A stretch of DNA of 5,308 bases from assembly GCA_945869245.1 (NCBI GenBank), contig CAMBOY010000217.1:1-5308 (forward strand). Direction: 5' to 3'. Within the stretch, counting starts at the first letter, position 1, and every line of letters starts with the position of its first letter. Origin of the DNA: Hydrogenophaga intermedia. Lineage in GTDB: Bacteria > Pseudomonadota > Gammaproteobacteria > Burkholderiales > Burkholderiaceae_C. Of the stretch, positions 1 to 5,308 are shown piece by piece. Both the position numbers and the translations under genes were made by a program. The notes beneath the pieces were generated by a model that was given only the letters and a program-made list of their open reading frames with translations, was not told the origin of the DNA and searched no databases.

Positions 1-997
1 CATGGGCGTCGCAGTTGCCAATGAGCAGCTGAAACAGGGCCCAGCGCAGCAGGGTGAGTTTTTCACGGGCTTTCTGGTGCACATGCCGCAGTTGCGCAAA
101 GAGGGTCTCGAAACTGGTGCCGTCGCGGTATTGGGCGGCGGCGCCAGTGCTGCCCAGGTGGCGCTCGTATTTGAAGCTGACGGGCACGTCGGCGGCCTGA
201 CACAGGTCGATGGTGTGAAGTCGGCGCACGGTGGTGTTCGCGCCGGGGTCGGTGCGGCGTTGGCGGTCAAAGCGCGTGACGGCCAGCACCGGGCGGGGGG
301 TGCGCAGCAGCGCCACGTCCGCCACTGGCATGCCCAGGGCTTGTGCCAGGCGCATGCAGAAGTGTTCGTTGACCACCATATGGGCAAAGCGGCCGTCTTG
401 TGGCTGTGGCTTGAGGATGTGGGTGGATGCCAGCGGATGGTCGGGCAGATACAGCGGCGCGATGAGATTGGCCCCGTCTTGTAGATTGCCATCATGCAGG
501 GCGCCGTCCACATACACCATCAACTTGTCCTGATAGCCGGGCACCGACAGGCGCACCTGACCGTCCCACAACACAAAGGGTTGCTGGTCGCGGTCGCGGA
601 TGCGCTTGTCAAGTTCGTCCACCGTGACGCAACGCAATGCACCGGGAGGTGTTACAGCAGATCCGTCCACATCGGGTGGCAGGAAGCGAAAAGCGCCGGT
701 GGTTTCGGCGCCGAGGGCGTGGATCAGGCCGTAGATGTTGGACTTGGCCACGCCTTTGACAGACGCGGCGATGTCGAGCGCCCGCCCTTCGGGCAGCAAG
801 TTTTCAATGAAACGGCGAATGGTGGCTGACGGGTGACTTGCCACTCCCAGGGGCAGTCCGGGCGACAAGGCAAATGCACCGGCGCTGGCTTGCCAAGTGG
901 GGTCGTACACCAGACCCCATTCGTCGCTCATGGGTTGGTGGCTGAGGGTGGCCACCCGTTGCTGGTGGTGCCACAGACTGAGTTGGTGTGTGCTCAT
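1..997 (-). CDS. hipA: HipA-like serine/threonine kinase toxin, 3' end outside window
   Basis: This is the toxin kinase of a type II toxin-antitoxin module; E. coli HipA phosphorylates glutamyl-tRNA synthetase and causes growth arrest. I translated the minus strand by hand from ATG at 997-995: 332 codons are open to the window edge, against roughly 440 for the family, so about 100 C-terminal residues are missing. Visible landmarks are the N-terminal HipA domain with NLLPEGR at residues 66-72; RLSVPGYQDK, whose serine is residue 151 and corresponds to the autophosphorylated Ser150 loop of E. coli HipA (SVAGAQEK); THILKP with Lys196, the likely ATP-contacting lysine; NEHFCMRLA near 210-218; and IGNCDAH with the likely catalytic Asp330 (Asp309 in E. 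coli). The start overlaps the antitoxin stop as ATGA, indicating translational coupling. No frameshift or internal stop is seen. Family assignment is firm; the cellular target is unknown and need not match E. coli. Confidence 0.93.
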   Translation of the reverse strand, partial: MSTHQLSLWHHQQRVATLSHQPMSDEWGLVYDPTWQASAGAFALSPGLPLGVASHPSATIRRFIENLLPEGRALDIAASVKGVAKSNIYGLIHALGAETTGAFRFLPPDVDGSAVTPPGALRCVTVDELDKRIRDRDQQPFVLWDGQVRLSVPGYQDKLMVYVDGALHDGNLQDGANLIAPLYLPDHPLASTHILKPQPQDGRFAHMVVNEHFCMRLAQALGMPVADVALLRTPRPVLAVTRFDRQRRTDPGANTTVRRLHTIDLCQAADVPVSFKYERHLGSTGAAAQYRDGTSFETLFAQLRHVHQKAREKLTLLRWALFQLLIGNCDAH

Positions 998-1299
998 TTA
1001 GCCGGGTCTTGTGGCGCAGGGTCGGGTGGCGTGTGCAAGAGCGGGTGTCCTTTGGACGCCAACACCAGAGTCAGACCCAGGCTGTCGAGCACGCTCATGA
1101 GTTTGTCCAGCCGCACACTGCCGGCGCCGTTTTCCAAGCGCGACAACATATCGACCGACACACCGCTGAGGGCGGCGGCGTCGTCGATGCGCAAGCCTTG
1201 CTGTTTGCGCTGCGCCCGCACCAGTTGGCCCAGACGATCGGCGCACGCGATGTCTTGAAGTAGAGGCTGGATTTCGGGGTTGTGCGGCGCGTGGATCAT
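994..1299 (-). CDS. hipB: HipB-like XRE-family antitoxin and autorepressor
   Basis: This 101-residue protein has one helix-turn-helix of the Cro/C1 (XRE) type at about residues 23-80. Its recognition region runs through AALSGVSVDMLSRLENG, followed by LDKLMSVLDSLGLTL, the usual closing helices of HipB-like repressors. There is a roughly 20-residue N-terminal extension before the HTH and a proline-rich, probably flexible tail from about residue 86 (HTPPDPAPQDPAK). In HipBA systems this protein neutralises the HipA kinase and, as a dimer or in complex with HipA, represses its own operon. The gene precedes hipA and overlaps it by four bases. I chose ATG at 1299-1297 because no plausible in-frame start follows before the HTH. 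No Shine-Dalgarno sequence is visible ahead of it; instead a palindromic operator candidate ends one base before the start codon. The role is inferred from the HTH fold and from its position next to a clear hipA. Confidence 0.9.
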   Translation of the reverse strand: MIHAPHNPEIQPLLQDIACADRLGQLVRAQRKQQGLRIDDAAALSGVSVDMLSRLENGAGSVRLDKLMSVLDSLGLTLVLASKGHPLLHTPPDPAPQDPAK

Positions 1300-1300
1300 A

Positions 1301-1317
1301 TTTCGGATTTTCAGAAA
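1301..1317. promoter_or_regulatory. Putative HipB operator 1 (proximal to hipB start)
   Basis: The plus strand reads TTTCGGA-TTT-TCAGAAA, a 7-3-7 inverted repeat with one mismatched pair, extendable to 8-3-8 by a flanking A and T. It ends one base upstream of the hipB start codon, so a bound repressor would cover the region normally used by the ribosome-binding site and early transcribed DNA. It is the same motif as the two palindromes at 1351 and 1399. Binding by HipB is inferred from position, symmetry and copy number. Confidence 0.65.
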
Positions 1318-1350
1318 TTTTTAAACACCATGCAAGCTGTTTGTTATGAA

Positions 1351-1367
1351 TTTCTGTTTTTCCGAAA
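1351..1367. promoter_or_regulatory. Putative HipB operator 2 (middle)
   Basis: The plus strand reads TTTCTGT-TTT-TCCGAAA, matching the operator 1 pattern with the same three-base spacer. Two of the seven arm pairs are mismatched, making it the least symmetric copy. Its centre (1359) is 50 bp from that of operator 1. It overlaps the best -10-like hexamer on the minus strand (1372-1367), which would suit a repressor site. Confidence 0.6.
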
Positions 1368-1398
1368 TTTTAATCGCACGAGATACCAAAAGCAGTTT

Positions 1399-1415
1399 TT
1401 TCTGAAATTCCGAAA
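1399..1415. promoter_or_regulatory. Putative HipB operator 3 (distal, next to upstream gene stop)
   Basis: The plus strand reads TTTCTGA-AAT-TCCGAAA, a 7-3-7 inverted repeat with a single mismatched pair. Its centre (1407) is 48 bp from operator 2. It begins one base after the response regulator stop codon, so the array fills the gap between the two operons. The TTTC and GAAA outer arms are identical in all three copies, and each copy has one CGG-type arm and one CTG-type arm. Confidence 0.62.
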
Positions 1416-1416
1416 C

Positions 1417-2421
1417 TTAACCCTTCAGCCCCGGCACCCTCGCCAAAGCCATCGCCGCCGCTGCGGTGCGCGTCTCCACCCCCAGCTTGGCGTGGATGCG
1501 CTCCAGGTGTTTCTTCACCGTGGCGGGGCTGGCGCCGACAATGTCGGCGATGTCGCGGTTGATCTTGCCTTTGGCCACCCAGTACAGCACCTCGGCTTCG
1601 CGGGTGGTGAGCGCAAACACGCTGGCGAGCTGTTGCATGGTGCTGGCGTCGGAGCTTTCTTGCATCACCACCAGCCAGTGGTCGTCGTCGGGGTGTTCGT
1701 CGGCATCGCCCACGCGCTGGTGCAGCCGAAACGTGAGTGTGGACTGACCTTGTGTCAGGGTCAGGCGCGGCGGCTCGGGCCAGGGCCGCTGGCCGCTGCT
1801 GTCGGGCGCAGGCAGCTGCTGCAACTGGCGCACAAACCACTGGCGCAGCGGCTCGGGCGTGGCGCCGGGCGGTGCGTCGCTGTAGCGCTGCAGCAGGCTA
1901 CGGGCCAGCGGGGTTTGCCAAAGGATGTGGCCGTCGCGTCCGCGCAAAGTGAGTGAGGCGTAACCAAAGGCGTCGAGCGCGTTGCGGGTCTGGTGCTGTT
2001 CGCGCGCGGCCTCACGAGCGCGCCGGGCGGTGCGCAGGTGCACCGCCATGCGGGCCAAGATTTCGCTCACGCGAATGGGTTTGGTCACGTAGTCGCTGCC
2101 ACCGGCGTCGAGCGCGGCCACCACATGTTCGGCCTCGGTCAGGCCGGTCATGAAGATGATGGGGATGTGCTGGGTCTGCGGCTGGGCCTTGAGGCGGCGG
2201 GCCACTTCAAAGCCGTCCATGCCGGGCATGAGCGCATCGAGCAGCACGATGTCGGGCTGGGCGTCTGTGGCGCGCTGCAGCGCGGTTTCACCGTTCAGGG
2301 CCACCAGCACGGTGTGGCCGGCTTCGTCGAGCGCGTCGTGCAGCATGGCGACGTTGTCGGGCACGTCGTCGACGATGAGCACGATCAGGGCGTCGGGGCT
2401 GGCGGTGGGCAAGGCGGGCAT
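1417..2421 (-). CDS. Response regulator, receiver plus PAS-like plus LuxR-type HTH
   Basis: This 334-residue transcription factor is the probable output partner of the upstream sensor kinase. The receiver domain spans about residues 12-130, with acidic pair Asp18-Asp19, phosphoacceptor Asp62 in LLDALMPGMDG, Thr92 in IIFMTG and Lys114 in VTKP; all conserved receiver residues are present. A middle segment at about 148-245 resembles a PAS fold (ASLTLRGRDGHILWQTPLAR). The C-terminus at 271-326 is a LuxR/FixJ-type helix-turn-helix, with LTTREAEVLYWVAKGK and the recognition helix in ATVKKHLERIHAKLGV. I chose ATG at 2421-2419, eight bases after the kinase stop. The open frame continues upstream, but that part overlaps the kinase gene and encodes arginine/alanine-rich shadow sequence. 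The ribosome-binding site is weak, which suggests translation coupled to the kinase. Target genes are not evident here. Confidence 0.93.
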   Translation of the reverse strand: MPALPTASPDALIVLIVDDVPDNVAMLHDALDEAGHTVLVALNGETALQRATDAQPDIVLLDALMPGMDGFEVARRLKAQPQTQHIPIIFMTGLTEAEHVVAALDAGGSDYVTKPIRVSEILARMAVHLRTARRAREAAREQHQTRNALDAFGYASLTLRGRDGHILWQTPLARSLLQRYSDAPPGATPEPLRQWFVRQLQQLPAPDSSGQRPWPEPPRLTLTQGQSTLTFRLHQRVGDADEHPDDDHWLVVMQESSDASTMQQLASVFALTTREAEVLYWVAKGKINRDIADIVGASPATVKKHLERIHAKLGVETRTAAAAMALARVPGLKG

Positions 2422-2429
2422 GGCGGGCT

Positions 2430-5308
2430 TCAGGGGGATGCGGCGGCTGGAGGGTCGGGTGGTGGCGCGGCGCGGCGGGCGTCGAGCGCAGTGGCAATCG
2501 CCACAAAGCGGAATTCGCGGGCCAGCGCCGACCAAGCCTGCGCCAGCGCCGCGTGTTCGGGCCGCCGCAAGGCCCAGGCGTCGAGCCACTGCAGCACACC
2601 GCGCGGGTAGCCCAGGCGCAGCAAGGCGTGCAGCGCGTCCGCGTCGGCGTCGCTGCACTGCGGGGCTGCGGACGCCGCTGGGGCATGGCCGCTCGCCGAT
2701 GCGGGTGGGGCTTTGGTGACTTCGGTGCGCCAGGGCAGTTGCAGGCGCTGGCCCAGCCAGAGCAGCAGATCGTCGCGGCGCACCGGTTTGACCAGAAAGT
2801 CGCTCGCCGGGTGGGACACCGCGTTGTCCAGGCCCCGGTCAAAGGCATTGGCCGAGACAATAAGCACCGGCAACTGGGCCCAAACGCCCGCGCGCAGGCG
2901 GCGCAGGGTTTCCCAGCCGTCGATGCCGGGCATGGCCAGGTCCAAGCACAGCGCATCGGGCGAGCCACTGGCGCCAGAGGCCAGGGCGTCGAGCTGGGCC
3001 AGGGCTTCGTCACCCCGGTCCACCGTGTGCACCACAAAGCCCAGCGGTTCGAGCCAGTGGCGCAACAGTTCGCGGTCGGCGGCCTCGTTGTCCACCACCC
3101 AGATGGTGCGGCGCGAGCCGTCGTAGCCGCTGGTGGCGATCGCTTGCAGGGCGCTGGTGGGCAGGTCGGCCACCTGCGGCAAAAACAGGCGCACGGTAAA
3201 CACGGTGCCCTGGCCAGGGGTGCTGTGCACCGTCATTTCGCCGCCCATCACATCGGTGAGCATGCGGGCAATGGTCAGGCCCAAGCCGCTGCCGCTGTGA
3301 CCGGGCAAGGGGCGACCATCGGCGCTGACGCCGTCCGCGGAACGAGCGCGGGCAAAGGGCTCGAACACCTGGTCGAGTTCGTCGGTGCTCATGCCGGGGC
3401 CGGTGTCGTGCACCTCAAACGTGGCCATTTGCCGCGCGTAGCGCACCCGCAGGCCCACACTGCCAGCGTCGGTGAACTTGACCGCGTTGCCCAGCAGGTT
3501 GATAAGAATCTGGCGCAAGCGCTTGTCGTCGGCGCGCACGGCGGCGGGCACCGGCTGGCCGAGCACCTCAAAGCTGAACTGCAGGCCTTTGGCTGCGGCT
3601 TGCAACTCAAACAGGCTGGCCACTTCGCTGAGCGTGCGCGCCAGCGCCATGGGTTTCACATCGAGCGCGAGCTTGCCCGACTCGATGCGGGCCACATCCA
3701 GCGTGCCGTCGATCAGCGACAACAGGTGTTCGCCGCCACGCTGAATCACGCGCACCGCCTGTGCGCGGTGGGCGGGCATGTCGGCGTCGGCCTGCAGCAG
3801 CTGCGCATAGCCCAAGATGCTGTTGAGCGGTGTGCGCAGTTCGTGGCTCACCGCGCTGATGTAGCGGGTCTTGGCCTGGTTGGCGGCGTCGGCGGCGGCG
3901 CGGGCTTGTTGCAGCTGGGCGTCGGTGCGGCGGTGGCTGTCGATTTCCTGCATCAGCAACTGGGTCTGGCGCTGCGACTCTTGCTGCGCCACGCGCCGGC
4001 CCTGGCGGTTGAGCACCAGCCACCAGGCCACCACCGCCGCCATCAGCAAGAGCACCGCGTACACCCGCACAAAGCTGGCCTGCAGCACCTCGGCCACACC
4101 GGGCACTGCGGTGGCGCCCTGGCGCAGCAGCAGCGCCAGCACGGCGGCCAACACCGGCGCGGCCACCGCCATGATGAGCAGGTAGTGCGCCAGCCCCGCC
4201 TGCAGCGAGGGCTGCCAGGCGGTCGGCAACACCCGCTGCAACACGGCCAGCCACTGCGATTCGAACCGGCCGTGGGGTTTGCACAGGTCGTCGCAGCGGG
4301 CGTCGAGCGTGCAACACAGCGAGCAGATCGGCCCTTGATAAGCGGGGCAGTGCGCCATGTCGGGGGACTCGTATTCCCGCTGACACACGATACATACCCC
4401 CCCCGCGCCGCCTGCGGCGTCACCCCCCGGCCGGGGGGCAACACCAGCGGACGGGCCAAGCCCGATCCGCGGTGTTCTGGCTGGACTGCCGCTCGCTGCT
4501 TTGCAGCTTGGGCAGTCGGCACCACCACAGGTCTCTTTCTTTGTTTCTTCTGGCTGTCTCGCCAGGTAATAACGGCCTTTTGTCAGCCAGGCGATGGTGG
4601 GGGATGCGATCAGGGCGGTGACCATGGCCAGCACAGCTGAGAAGGCCTGAGGCCAGGGGCCGAGCACGCCGAGGTGGGCGGTGATCGACAGGGCCGAGGC
4701 CAAACCCATGGCGCCCACACCCACCGGGTTGATGTCGTACAGATAAGCGCGGCGAAACTCAATGCCTTTGGGCGACAGGCCCAGCGGTTTGTTGATCACC
4801 AAATCGGCCACCACCGCCATCATCCAAGCGATGGCGATGTTGGAGAACAGGCCCAGCACCTCGCCCATGGCGCGAAACACATTCATCTCCATCAACATGA
4901 ACGCAATGAGGGTGTTGAACACCACCCAGACCACCCGGCCGGGGTGGCTGTGGGTCAAGCGCGAGAAAAAATTGCTCCAAGCCAACGAGCCGGCATACGC
5001 GTTGGTGACGTTGATCTTGAGCTGCGACACCACCACAAACAGCGCGGTCAGCGCCACCGCCGCACCGTAGGGCAGCCAGGTCTCGAACGCGGCCAGGTAC
5101 ATCTGGTTCGGGTCGGTGGCGCGCTCGGGCGGCAGCTGGTAACCAAGCACCAGCACACACAAGAGCGCGCCGCCCAGCATCTTGAGCACACCGGGAATCA
5201 CCCAGCCTGGTCCGCCCATGACCACCGCACCCCACCAGCGCCATGCGCGCCCCGGTTGTGGTGGCGGCATAAAGCGCAGGTAATCGGCCTGCTCGCCCAT
5301 CTGGGTGA
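2430..5308 (-). CDS. NCS1 transporter-like hybrid sensor histidine kinase, 5' end outside window
   Basis: This is a membrane sensor kinase; residues are numbered from the first in-window ATG (5300). That Met is probably internal: the frame stays open to the edge and the following GEQADYLRF resembles an internal NCS1 permease motif. Residues 1-245 carry about six membrane segments plus NVTNAYAGSLAWSNFFSR, typical of the C-terminal half of cytosine/purine/hydantoin permeases. A low-complexity linker follows (271-302), then a cysteine cluster (303-340), two membrane helices (about 369-393 and 409-431) and a coiled coil (435-475). The kinase core has phosphoacceptor His486 in SHELRTPLN, N-box Asn605, DTGPGM (632-637), FEPF (646-649) and GSGLGL (670-675). 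The receiver (733-850) has Asp737, phosphoacceptor Asp787, Ser816 and Lys838. A helical tail (880-940) has no recognised HPt motif. The likely role is sensing a transported or bound nucleobase-like compound; the ligand is inferred only from the family. Confidence 0.92.
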   Translation of the reverse strand, partial: TQMGEQADYLRFMPPPQPGRAWRWWGAVVMGGPGWVIPGVLKMLGGALLCVLVLGYQLPPERATDPNQMYLAAFETWLPYGAAVALTALFVVVSQLKINVTNAYAGSLAWSNFFSRLTHSHPGRVVWVVFNTLIAFMLMEMNVFRAMGEVLGLFSNIAIAWMMAVVADLVINKPLGLSPKGIEFRRAYLYDINPVGVGAMGLASALSITAHLGVLGPWPQAFSAVLAMVTALIASPTIAWLTKGRYYLARQPEETKKETCGGADCPSCKAASGSPARTPRIGLGPSAGVAPRPGGDAAGGAGGVCIVCQREYESPDMAHCPAYQGPICSLCCTLDARCDDLCKPHGRFESQWLAVLQRVLPTAWQPSLQAGLAHYLLIMAVAAPVLAAVLALLLRQGATAVPGVAEVLQASFVRVYAVLLLMAAVVAWWLVLNRQGRRVAQQESQRQTQLLMQEIDSHRRTDAQLQQARAAADAANQAKTRYISAVSHELRTPLNSILGYAQLLQADADMPAHRAQAVRVIQRGGEHLLSLIDGTLDVARIESGKLALDVKPMALARTLSEVASLFELQAAAKGLQFSFEVLGQPVPAAVRADDKRLRQILINLLGNAVKFTDAGSVGLRVRYARQMATFEVHDTGPGMSTDELDQVFEPFARARSADGVSADGRPLPGHSGSGLGLTIARMLTDVMGGEMTVHSTPGQGTVFTVRLFLPQVADLPTSALQAIATSGYDGSRRTIWVVDNEAADRELLRHWLEPLGFVVHTVDRGDEALAQLDALASGASGSPDALCLDLAMPGIDGWETLRRLRAGVWAQLPVLIVSANAFDRGLDNAVSHPASDFLVKPVRRDDLLLWLGQRLQLPWRTEVTKAPPASASGHAPAASAAPQCSDADADALHALLRLGYPRGVLQWLDAWALRRPEHAALAQAWSALAREFRFVAIATALDARRAAPPPDPPAAASP
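4281..4529 (-). other. Cysteine-rich putative metal-binding module within the sensor kinase
   Basis: Residues 258-340 of the kinase (numbered from the ATG at 5300) hold eleven cysteines. An outlying CX4CX2C group lies at 258, 263 and 266. A denser array at 303-340 is spaced C-x2-C-x11-C-x7-C-x2-C-C-x5-C-x3-C, with histidines at 317 and 343. Such paired CX2C spacing is typical of zinc-ribbon or B-box-like folds, and iron-sulfur or redox chemistry is also possible. The module lies between the transporter-like domain and the second pair of membrane helices, probably in the cytoplasm, where it could couple transporter state to the kinase or sense metal or redox state. The function is inference; the cysteine pattern is seen directly. 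Confidence 0.7.
4397..4438. repeat. GC-rich double palindrome with G8/C8 tract, in frame inside the kinase linker
   Basis: On the coding (minus) strand this is CCCCCCGGCCGGGGGG (a perfect 16-bp palindrome), then TGA out of frame, then CGCCGC-AG-GCGGCG (a perfect 6-2-6 inverted repeat), then C and a run of eight G. It encodes residues 288-302 of the kinase, a Gly/Ala/Pro-rich linker just ahead of the CX2C at 303-306. Two adjacent hairpins bounded by C and G runs resemble short palindromic repeats that I recall as common between genes in Comamonadaceae. Only one copy is in this window, so membership of a dispersed repeat family is inference. Confidence 0.55.

Larger units (their letters stand above)
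1300..1416 (-). promoter_or_regulatory. AT-rich hipBA control region
   Basis: This is the whole gap between the response regulator stop codon and the hipB start. It is about 32% G+C by hand count, strikingly poorer than the coding DNA on both sides. It contains three copies of a 17-bp near-palindrome (listed separately) and must carry the hipBA promoter unless the module depends on read-through from the kinase operon. The best minus-strand -10-like hexamer I see is TAAAAT at 1372-1367, overlapping the middle palindrome, but no good -35 sits at the right distance, so no promoter is assigned precisely. I see no GC-rich stem followed by a T run that would terminate the upstream operon. Confidence 0.6.

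Noticed and set aside
1367..1389. TAAAAT (1372-1367) with TTGGTA (1389-1384) as a hipBA sigma-70 promoter
   Set aside because: The two hexamers are only about 11 bases apart, too close for a -35/-10 pair. The -10-like element alone is not enough in such AT-rich DNA.
1399..1415. Palindrome after the response regulator stop as an intrinsic terminator
   Set aside because: The stem is AT-rich and short, and on the gene's strand it is followed by A residues, not T residues. The same motif recurs twice more in the gap, so an operator role fits better.
1282..1956. 224-codon open frame on the plus strand crossing the hipBA control region
   Set aside because: It runs antisense to the response regulator and through the operator array, and its protein has no domain-like features. 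It is best explained as a shadow frame.
2422..2658. Longer response regulator starting at 2658
   Set aside because: The extra 79 residues are Arg/Ala-rich, overlap the kinase C-terminus in another frame, and are not receiver-like. The ATG at 2421, eight bases after the kinase stop, gives a normal receiver N-terminus.
2553..4640. 695-codon open frame on the plus strand
   Set aside because: It lies wholly antisense to the sensor kinase. Its translation is rich in His, Gln, Gly and Ala with no recognisable domain, as expected from the complement of GC-rich codons. The minus-strand product has clear kinase, receiver and membrane motifs.
5298..5300. ATG at 5300 as the true start of the sensor kinase
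   Set aside because: The frame remains open to the window edge (codons for Thr and Gln precede it), and the following GEQADYLRF resembles an internal permease motif. A start here would leave only half a transporter domain. I treat the gene as 5'-partial.

Overview
The window looks like a high-GC betaproteobacterial chromosome segment. Base composition, the hybrid-kinase/LuxR-regulator pairing and a GC-rich palindromic repeat of a type I associate with Burkholderiales, especially Comamonadaceae, all point that way; the family-level guess is from memory and unconfirmed. All four supported genes lie on the minus strand, so the biological order runs from high to low coordinates.

5308-2430: the 3' part of a very large sensor kinase gene whose 5' end is outside the window. 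The visible protein is the C-terminal half of an NCS1-type (cytosine/purine/hydantoin permease-like) transporter, then a cysteine-rich putative metal-binding module, two transmembrane helices, a coiled coil, a complete histidine kinase core, a receiver domain and a small helical tail. Eight bases later (2421-1417) comes its probable partner, a response regulator with receiver, PAS-like middle and LuxR-type DNA-binding domains. The pair probably senses uptake or binding of a small molecule, perhaps a nucleobase-like nitrogen source, and passes the signal by phosphotransfer to a transcription factor. The ligand and the target genes cannot be read from this window.

1416-1300: a 117-bp AT-rich intergenic segment (about 32% G+C by my count, against strongly GC-rich flanks). 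It holds three copies of one 17-bp near-palindrome, centred 48 and 50 bp apart.

1299-1: a HipBA-type toxin-antitoxin operon. It comprises an XRE-family HipB-like antitoxin and a HipA-like serine/threonine kinase toxin that starts inside the antitoxin stop codon (ATGA overlap) and runs off the window edge. The autophosphorylation-loop serine and the catalytic aspartate motif of HipA are present. The three palindromes are probably the HipB operators.

The points most worth a second look are the three-operator array, the transporter-kinase fusion with its eight-cysteine module, and a palindromic GC-rich repeat with a G8 tract that lies in frame inside the kinase linker.
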